29,856 nucleotides of DNA from UBA4246 sp045113475 (GTDB lineage: Bacteria > Bacillota > Clostridia > Christensenellales > Aristaeellaceae): positions 1 through 29,856 of the forward strand of contig JBGUIY010000054.1 of assembly GCA_045113475.1 (NCBI GenBank). The letters are read 5' to 3'. The notes beneath the pieces are model-generated. The model saw nothing but the letters and a program-made list of their open reading frames with translations, had not been told where the DNA came from and ran no database searches. Position numbers and translations under genes: made by a program. How positions within the stretch are numbered: the first letter of the stretch is position 1; every line of letters begins with the position of its first letter. Shown here in pieces: positions 26,254-29,856 of this stretch.

Positions 26254-27300
26254 ATGATAGAATTGCTGCAAAGGGCTGTGTCCCTGCGAGGCTCCGATGT
26301 ATTCATCGTGCCCGGCGCCAGCGTAGCCGTAAAGGTGAATAACGATTTGGTGAACCTGACCGAGCAGAGGATGGCTCCCGCCGATACGGAGCGGCTGGTA
26401 AAGCAAATGTACGAACTGGCCCACCGGGATTTTGCCCTGCTGGATCAGGAGGGGGACGACGATTTTTCCTTCGCCATCCTGAATGTGAGCCGCTTTCGCT
26501 GCAACGCCTATCGGCAGCGCGGAACCTATGCAGCCATATGCCGCATCGTGAATTTTGAATTGCCAGATCCCGTCCGGATGGCCATTCCTGACGTCGTGAT
26601 GAACCTGGCCTCCCTTCGCAGCGGCATGATCCTGGTCACCGGCCCTGCCGGCAGCGGCAAGAGCACCACCCTGGCTTGCATAGTGGACCGGATCAATGCC
26701 AGCCGCAGCGGTCATATCGTCACCATCGAGGACCCCATCGAATACCTGCACCGGCATAAAAAATCCCTGGTGAGTCAGCGGGAGGTGCCCAACGATGCAT
26801 CTACCTTCTCCCGGGCCCTGCGCGCCGCTTTGCGCCAGGCGCCAGACGTGGTGATGCTGGGCGAAATGCGCGATCTGGATACCGTCCGCACCGCCATTAC
26901 CGCCGCGGAAACGGGACATTTGCTCCTGTCCTCTCTTCACACCGTTGGCGCGGCCAAGACGGTGGACCGCATCATTGATACTTTTCCTGCCGAGCAGCAG
27001 GCCCAGATCCGGGCACAGCTTGCCATGGTGCTCAAGGCTGTGGTATCCCAGCGTCTGGTTCCTACAGTAGATGGAAAGCGCGTGGCAGTTTTTGAGGTAA
27101 TGACAGTGAACCCTGCCATCCAGAATATGATTCGTGACGGACGTACCCATCAGATCGACAATGTGATTTATGGCGGAACGGACAGAAACATGATGTCCAT
27201 GGACGCGGAGCTGCAGCGTCTGGTACGGGAACGCCTGATCAACCGGGACGCGGCTCTGCTATATGCCTCCAACCCTGAGACGCTGGCGAAGCGCATCTGA
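26254..27300 (+). CDS. pilT: PilT-type twitching/retraction ATPase
   Basis: The 348-residue length is typical for PilT. All family motifs are present: Walker A GPAGSGKST (130-138), Asp box TIEDPIEY (157-164), Walker B VVMLGEMRD (199-207) with catalytic E204, and the His box AETGHLLLSSLHT (218-230). The C-terminal motif AIQNMIRDGRTHQI (288-301) matches the AIRNLIRE motif that marks retraction ATPases, and PilB extension ATPases lack it. The N-terminal LRGSDVFIVPG equals the usual GASDLHLxxG start. The tetracysteine zinc site of PilB is absent. AGAGGTGG lies 7 nt upstream. It is the last gene of the operon, and no extension ATPase is found in the window. It may therefore serve as the only motor or work with one encoded elsewhere. 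Confidence 0.92.
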   Translation: MIELLQRAVSLRGSDVFIVPGASVAVKVNNDLVNLTEQRMAPADTERLVKQMYELAHRDFALLDQEGDDDFSFAILNVSRFRCNAYRQRGTYAAICRIVNFELPDPVRMAIPDVVMNLASLRSGMILVTGPAGSGKSTTLACIVDRINASRSGHIVTIEDPIEYLHRHKKSLVSQREVPNDASTFSRALRAALRQAPDVVMLGEMRDLDTVRTAITAAETGHLLLSSLHTVGAAKTVDRIIDTFPAEQQAQIRAQLAMVLKAVVSQRLVPTVDGKRVAVFEVMTVNPAIQNMIRDGRTHQIDNVIYGGTDRNMMSMDAELQRLVRERLINRDAALLYASNPETLAKRI

Positions 27301-27345
27301 TGAAAGATGCCGAAAGGCTGCGAAGGGGAAGAATAACGGCGGGAA

Positions 27346-27372
27346 GCATGAAAGAGGGTTCATCTTTCATGC
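27346..27372 (+). other. 9-bp hairpin at the head of the response-regulator remnant
   Basis: GCATGAAAG (27346-27354) and CTTTCATGC (27364-27372) pair perfectly over a 9-nt loop. A competing 8-bp pairing exists between GAAAGATG (27302-27309) and CATCTTTC (27361-27368). The right arm covers the ATG of the remnant gene, so the structure may once have controlled it. No T run follows, so it is a poor terminator for the pilus operon. Confidence 0.35.
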
Positions 27373-27606
27373 CGGAAAAGTCACGAGAATTCCATCCGCC
27401 GACGAGAAGAGGATAATCCTGGCCGCGGATGACCAGCAGACCGGGCGCGATCCCGGAAAACGATTTTGAAGTTCTCCATGCCAAGAAGGCGAGGATGTTC
27501 CAGAGATCATGGAGAAAAACAGGAAAACAATATCCCTGGCGCTTTTGCAGGACCGTGCCGGCTGCGAAGTATGAATAAAGAAGGATGGCCGCTGATTCTC
27601 AGAAAG
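27369..27606 (+). pseudogene. Frameshifted remnant of a response-regulator receiver domain
   Basis: Three reading frames in turn spell a receiver domain. ATG 27369 gives MPEKSREFHPPTRR, which resembles the start of the intact EAL protein (MPEKHERFRPSVEKRR). From 27404 another frame gives EKRIILAADDQQTGR, the first beta strand with the acidic pair. From 27447 the frame reads PENDFEVLHAK, and from 27491 EDVPEIMEKNRKTISLALL, the helix and third strand. The piece after 27571 (MNKEGWPLI) fits the fourth strand region. The phospho-acceptor Asp segment is damaged. At least three frame changes mean it is dead. It fills most of the 319-nt gap between the ATPase and the cyclase gene. Confidence 0.65.
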
Positions 27607-27619
27607 GAAAGGAAACGGG

Positions 27620-28756
27620 ATGGACGCGATTCTCTACGCGGAAATATATCTGATATGCATCGTGTTCGACGGCATGCTTTTGATTTGGGCGGGGCGAAGC
27701 GATACCAGGTCAACCTCGGAAATGTGGCTCAGGCGCACGCTGATGAGCTTTCTGTTCAATTTTATTTCCCATTTCTTCTTTACAGTTTTCAATCGCATTT
27801 TCGTGATCGATGGCGCGGTGATCCCCCTTTCCTACGGATTTAAAACGCTGTATTTCATAACGCTGGCCATCGGCGTTTTCTGCTGGTGCGGCTATGCGGA
27901 AACAATACGGCACAGCCCCGCGCCGGAAAACGGACGTGTATGGCTGATGCTGAAAATCTGCCTGGCCATTGGGCTCGCGATGCCGGTTCTGAACCTTTTC
28001 ACCCACTGGATGTTTGACTTTGGCGAGAATTACGCCTGTCAGCGGCATTTTCTGTTCCAGGCCGAGCTGGCCTTCCTGTTCCTGGTATCCGCAGTGTACA
28101 GCGTCCGGCTGCTGGAGGAGGCGAAGCGGGAGGCTGCTCCGACCCATCGGTCCCATCTGTACCTGACTGCTTCGTTCCCGCTGTGCCTTCTGGCGGCCCT
28201 GATCCTATCCTATGCGGGCGAGGCTGTGCCGGTCATCTGCGTGTGCATTACGGTGGAAATGCAGTGCATTTATATGGGCACCAGCCAATACCAGATTTCC
28301 ACAGACCCGCTGACCCAGGTGAACAACCGGCAGAACCTGATCGGCTTCATGGATTACAAGCTGAAAAACCACAGCGGAGATCTGTATCTGCTGATGATTG
28401 ATCTGGATGGTTTCAAATCCATCAATGATACCTATGGCCATCTGGCTGGGGATAAGGCGCTGGTGGAATTGTCCGGAGTGCTCAAGCGCGCCTGCGGTCC
28501 CGTTCCGAAACGGCCGTATATCGCCCGCTACGGCGGCGATGAATTCATCGTCATCACTGAAGGGACGGAGGCAGATGTACGCTCCCTTTGCGAGAGCATC
28601 CGGGAAGGATTGAAGGACGTCAGCGGGAAATCCGATACATACCGGCTCGTGGCCAGCATCGGACTGGCGAAATGGAATGATGGAATGGAACATAAGGCAC
28701 TGATTGCCGCGGCAGACGCGGATCTGTACCGGCACAAGCCCAAGCGGAAGGCGTGA
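27620..28756 (+). CDS. Membrane-bound diguanylate cyclase (GGDEF)
   Basis: The protein has 378 residues. The N-terminal 215 residues hold about six membrane helices (around 7-24, 43-62, 74-94, 108-128, 145-163 and 182-213) of no named sensor family I recognise. Residues 225-375 are a GGDEF domain: TDPLTQVNNR, metal-binding D261/D263 in MIDLDGF, FKSINDTYGH, and an intact GGDEF signature (305-309, RYGGDEFIVI). It should make c-di-GMP from two GTP. The inhibitory I-site RxxD that normally lies just before the signature is missing (PKRPYIARY), so product inhibition through that site is unlikely. A GAAAGGAAACGGG stretch precedes the ATG. It is opposed in function to the EAL protein on the other side of the pilus operon. 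Confidence 0.93.
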   Translation: MDAILYAEIYLICIVFDGMLLIWAGRSDTRSTSEMWLRRTLMSFLFNFISHFFFTVFNRIFVIDGAVIPLSYGFKTLYFITLAIGVFCWCGYAETIRHSPAPENGRVWLMLKICLAIGLAMPVLNLFTHWMFDFGENYACQRHFLFQAELAFLFLVSAVYSVRLLEEAKREAAPTHRSHLYLTASFPLCLLAALILSYAGEAVPVICVCITVEMQCIYMGTSQYQISTDPLTQVNNRQNLIGFMDYKLKNHSGDLYLLMIDLDGFKSINDTYGHLAGDKALVELSGVLKRACGPVPKRPYIARYGGDEFIVITEGTEADVRSLCESIREGLKDVSGKSDTYRLVASIGLAKWNDGMEHKALIAAADADLYRHKPKRKA

Positions 28757-28762
28757 AAACGG

Positions 28763-28819
28763 CAGCACTCCGGATCAAAACAGCAGCAGGGTCTCCGGAA
28801 GCGGAACACCTCAGTGCTG
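28763..28819 (+). other. Nested inverted repeats after the cyclase gene
   Basis: Outer arms CAGCACT (28763-28769) and AGTGCTG (28813-28819) enclose inner arms CCGGA (28770-28774) and TCCGG (28794-28798). The structure begins 7 nt after the stop and may end or protect the transcript. No T run follows, so a terminator function is uncertain. The rest of 28757-28914 shows no coding signal. Confidence 0.35.
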
Positions 28820-28914
28820 TGCTTTCGGGAGTGAACCGTTATGATCGCGGAAATTGCGCCGGTGAAAAAAGTCTTTAAATAGTGGAAAAGCACGGCCTTC
28901 TGTGATAAGATACA

Positions 28915-29077
28915 ATACTAATTCTCACCTAAAACATGCACATCTGTGGGCGGCTTTTGTGACATCTCAGCGTCAGCCGTCCTCACCGTATCTTCGGATA
29001 CGCTTTCGGACGTCTTCCGTGACCTGTCCCAAAATCCATCCCACATATGCACATTTTATTTAGGTGAGAATTAGTAT
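28915..29077. mobile_element. MITE-like element with 19-bp perfect terminal inverted repeats
   Basis: Left end ATACTAATTCTCACCTAAA (28915-28933) is the exact reverse complement of 29059-29077. Similarity continues inward at lower identity to about 36 bp (the ATGCACATCTGTGGG part against the complement of CCCACATATGCACATT). Between them there is no reading frame, only a structured core with a 6-bp stem closed by TTCG (28987-29002). If the ends are read as CTAATTCTCACC, each side is flanked by TA, as for IS630/Tc1-type targets. It should be moved only by a transposase supplied elsewhere. No parent element is in the window. Confidence 0.65.
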
Positions 29078-29080
29078 AAT
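29075..29080 (+). promoter_or_regulatory. Possible -10 box formed at the MITE right edge
   Basis: TATAAT spans the junction of the right inverted repeat (ends 29077) and flanking DNA. There is no good -35 at the usual distance (CATTTT at 29052-29057). An AGGAGG follows at 29084-29089. The element could supply weak outward transcription toward the sensor gene at 29288. Confidence 0.35.
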
Positions 29081-29225
29081 CATAGGAGGCCGAAATTATG
29101 GCAAACAAGAAGGAAAAACAGATGTACGGCAATTCTTGTCCTCAGGCATGAACAGGCACATTGCCACACCTTTCGGGCCGCAGCTGCTGGCAGCAGAACT
29201 GCACAAGGGGATATACACGCGGTAA
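29079..29225 (+). pseudogene. C-terminal remnant of a receiver domain
   Basis: From about 29118 one frame reads TDVRQFLSSGMNRHIATPF and continues GPQLLAAELHKGIYTR to TAA 29223-29225. This is the last helix-strand-helix of a receiver domain of the kind found at the end of hybrid kinases (pattern EDVRxCLxAGMNxHIAKPxD...LLxxLxxxI). The invariant Lys of HIAKP is replaced by Thr. Nothing upstream in this frame is receiver-like: the frame meets the MITE at 29077, so the element or a linked deletion probably removed the remainder. It is not functional. Confidence 0.6.
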
Positions 29226-29287
29226 TGGAACGGCATCGAATCGGAAAGAAACGCCGGAGTCGTCCGATAGAATGAGAGGAATGTGAA

Positions 29288-29856
29288 ATGACATATTCAA
29301 TTATCGGAATATTAGCGACGATCCTGCTGCTGATCACTAATCGGGAGCTGTTCTGGAATACGGAAAATAAAGCTCTTACGGGAATGCAGCGCGACTATCG
29401 CGGTTTCCTTCTCGGGGCTCTGGCCTACCTCATTACTGATATGCTCTGGGGCATTCTGGAGTCTCATAAGCTGACGGCAATCCTGTATGCCGATACAGCA
29501 GTGCATTTTATTGCTATGGCCGCAGCGGTTTTGCTGTGGACGAGATATGTGATCTCTTACCTTGGGGGAAAAAATACTTTCGGGACCGTCCTTTCCTGGG
29601 CGGGGCAGGTTTTCCTGTGCTTTGAAGTGATTGTCGTCCTGATCAACTTCTTTCGCCCGATTCTGTTCCGGTTCGACGAAAACGGCGCATATTACGCCGG
29701 TTTTGCGCGTTATGTGACACTGGCAATCCAGATCCTGCTGTTCTTCCTGACGTCAGTTTATACGCTGTGGATCACCGCAAAGACAAGAGGAGCGGTCCGG
29801 CGTCGCCACTTGACGATCGGACTCTTTGGGATCGCGATGGCTCTCTGTATCACTGT
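29288..29856 (+). CDS. Multi-helix membrane protein, 3'-partial, probable N-terminal sensor
   Basis: The frame from ATG 29288 (GAGAGGA 7 nt upstream) stays open to the window end, 189 full codons. It has about six hydrophobic segments (around 3-18, 39-58, 65-92, 99-125, 138-162, 174-189). Its opening, NRELFWNTENK followed by RDYRGFLLGALAYLITDMLWGIL, is like the 7-helix sensor regions that in Clostridia often precede GGDEF, EAL or histidine kinase domains. The output domain lies outside the window, so the activity is unknown. With the receiver remnant just upstream and the cyclase before that, a signalling role is likely. Confidence 0.7.
   Translation, partial: MTYSIIGILATILLLITNRELFWNTENKALTGMQRDYRGFLLGALAYLITDMLWGILESHKLTAILYADTAVHFIAMAAAVLLWTRYVISYLGGKNTFGTVLSWAGQVFLCFEVIVVLINFFRPILFRFDENGAYYAGFARYVTLAIQILLFFLTSVYTLWITAKTRGAVRRRHLTIGLFGIAMALCIT

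Noticed and set aside
27301..27480. Structured leader or riboswitch before the diguanylate cyclase
   Set aside because: Several small stems can be drawn (27346-27372, 27393-27431, 27441-27456), but most of the stretch is better explained as a frameshifted receiver gene.
27466..27843. 125-codon + strand frame overlapping the cyclase start
   Set aside because: It joins part of the receiver remnant to an out-of-frame reading of the cyclase gene; no coherent protein.
29098..29151. 17-codon ORF with a good AGGAGG at 29084
   Set aside because: The overlapping frame encodes a recognisable receiver C-terminus, so this short ORF is probably accidental. A leader peptide cannot be excluded.

Overview
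The window looks like part of the chromosome of a gut- or rumen-type Clostridia member (Bacillota). The pointers are a giant Gram-positive Cna B-type surface protein, an oligopeptide-binding protein, a type IV pilus-like operon with a DUF4860-like protein, a BTAD-type regulator and several c-di-GMP proteins. Base composition is moderately GC-rich by eye. All supported genes lie on the + strand. No rRNA, tRNA, CRISPR array or phage module was seen. The genus cannot be set from the sequence alone.

Region 1 (1-17686): the 3' part of a very large modular adhesin gene (at least 5,073 codons in the window; the true start lies upstream). A perfect 13-bp hairpin separates it from a secreted family-5 solute-binding protein that has no lipobox. 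Region 2 (17687-18504): a candidate terminator, two 21-bp direct repeats, a good sigma-70-type promoter and a decayed IS66-family fragment. Region 3 (18505-20733): a receiver protein with a complete EAL phosphodiesterase site between two degenerate GGDEF domains. Region 4 (20812-27300): a strong promoter, then a tightly packed run of nine genes: HPt protein, BTAD-family regulator with a GGDEF-like tail, membrane-anchored transglutaminase-like protein, PilC/GspF-type platform, four small single-helix membrane proteins (pseudopilin-like, one DUF4860-like) and a PilT-type ATPase. Region 5 (27301-29856): a frameshifted response-regulator remnant, an intact membrane diguanylate cyclase without an I-site, a MITE-like element, a second receiver remnant, and the 5' part of a multi-helix membrane sensor.

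Working together (inference): the nine-gene operon looks like a compact type IV pilus or pseudopilus machine with a PilT-class ATPase as its only ATPase and a secreted transglutaminase-like enzyme. It is bracketed by one c-di-GMP-degrading and one c-di-GMP-making protein, and it carries its own HPt and transcription factor. Fragments of two more receiver genes suggest that the signalling part of the locus is turning over. The most distinctive points are the PilT-only operon and the giant adhesin's C-terminus, which resembles a sortase signal whose LPxTG and membrane helix have been replaced by a short NHTGDCFD tail.
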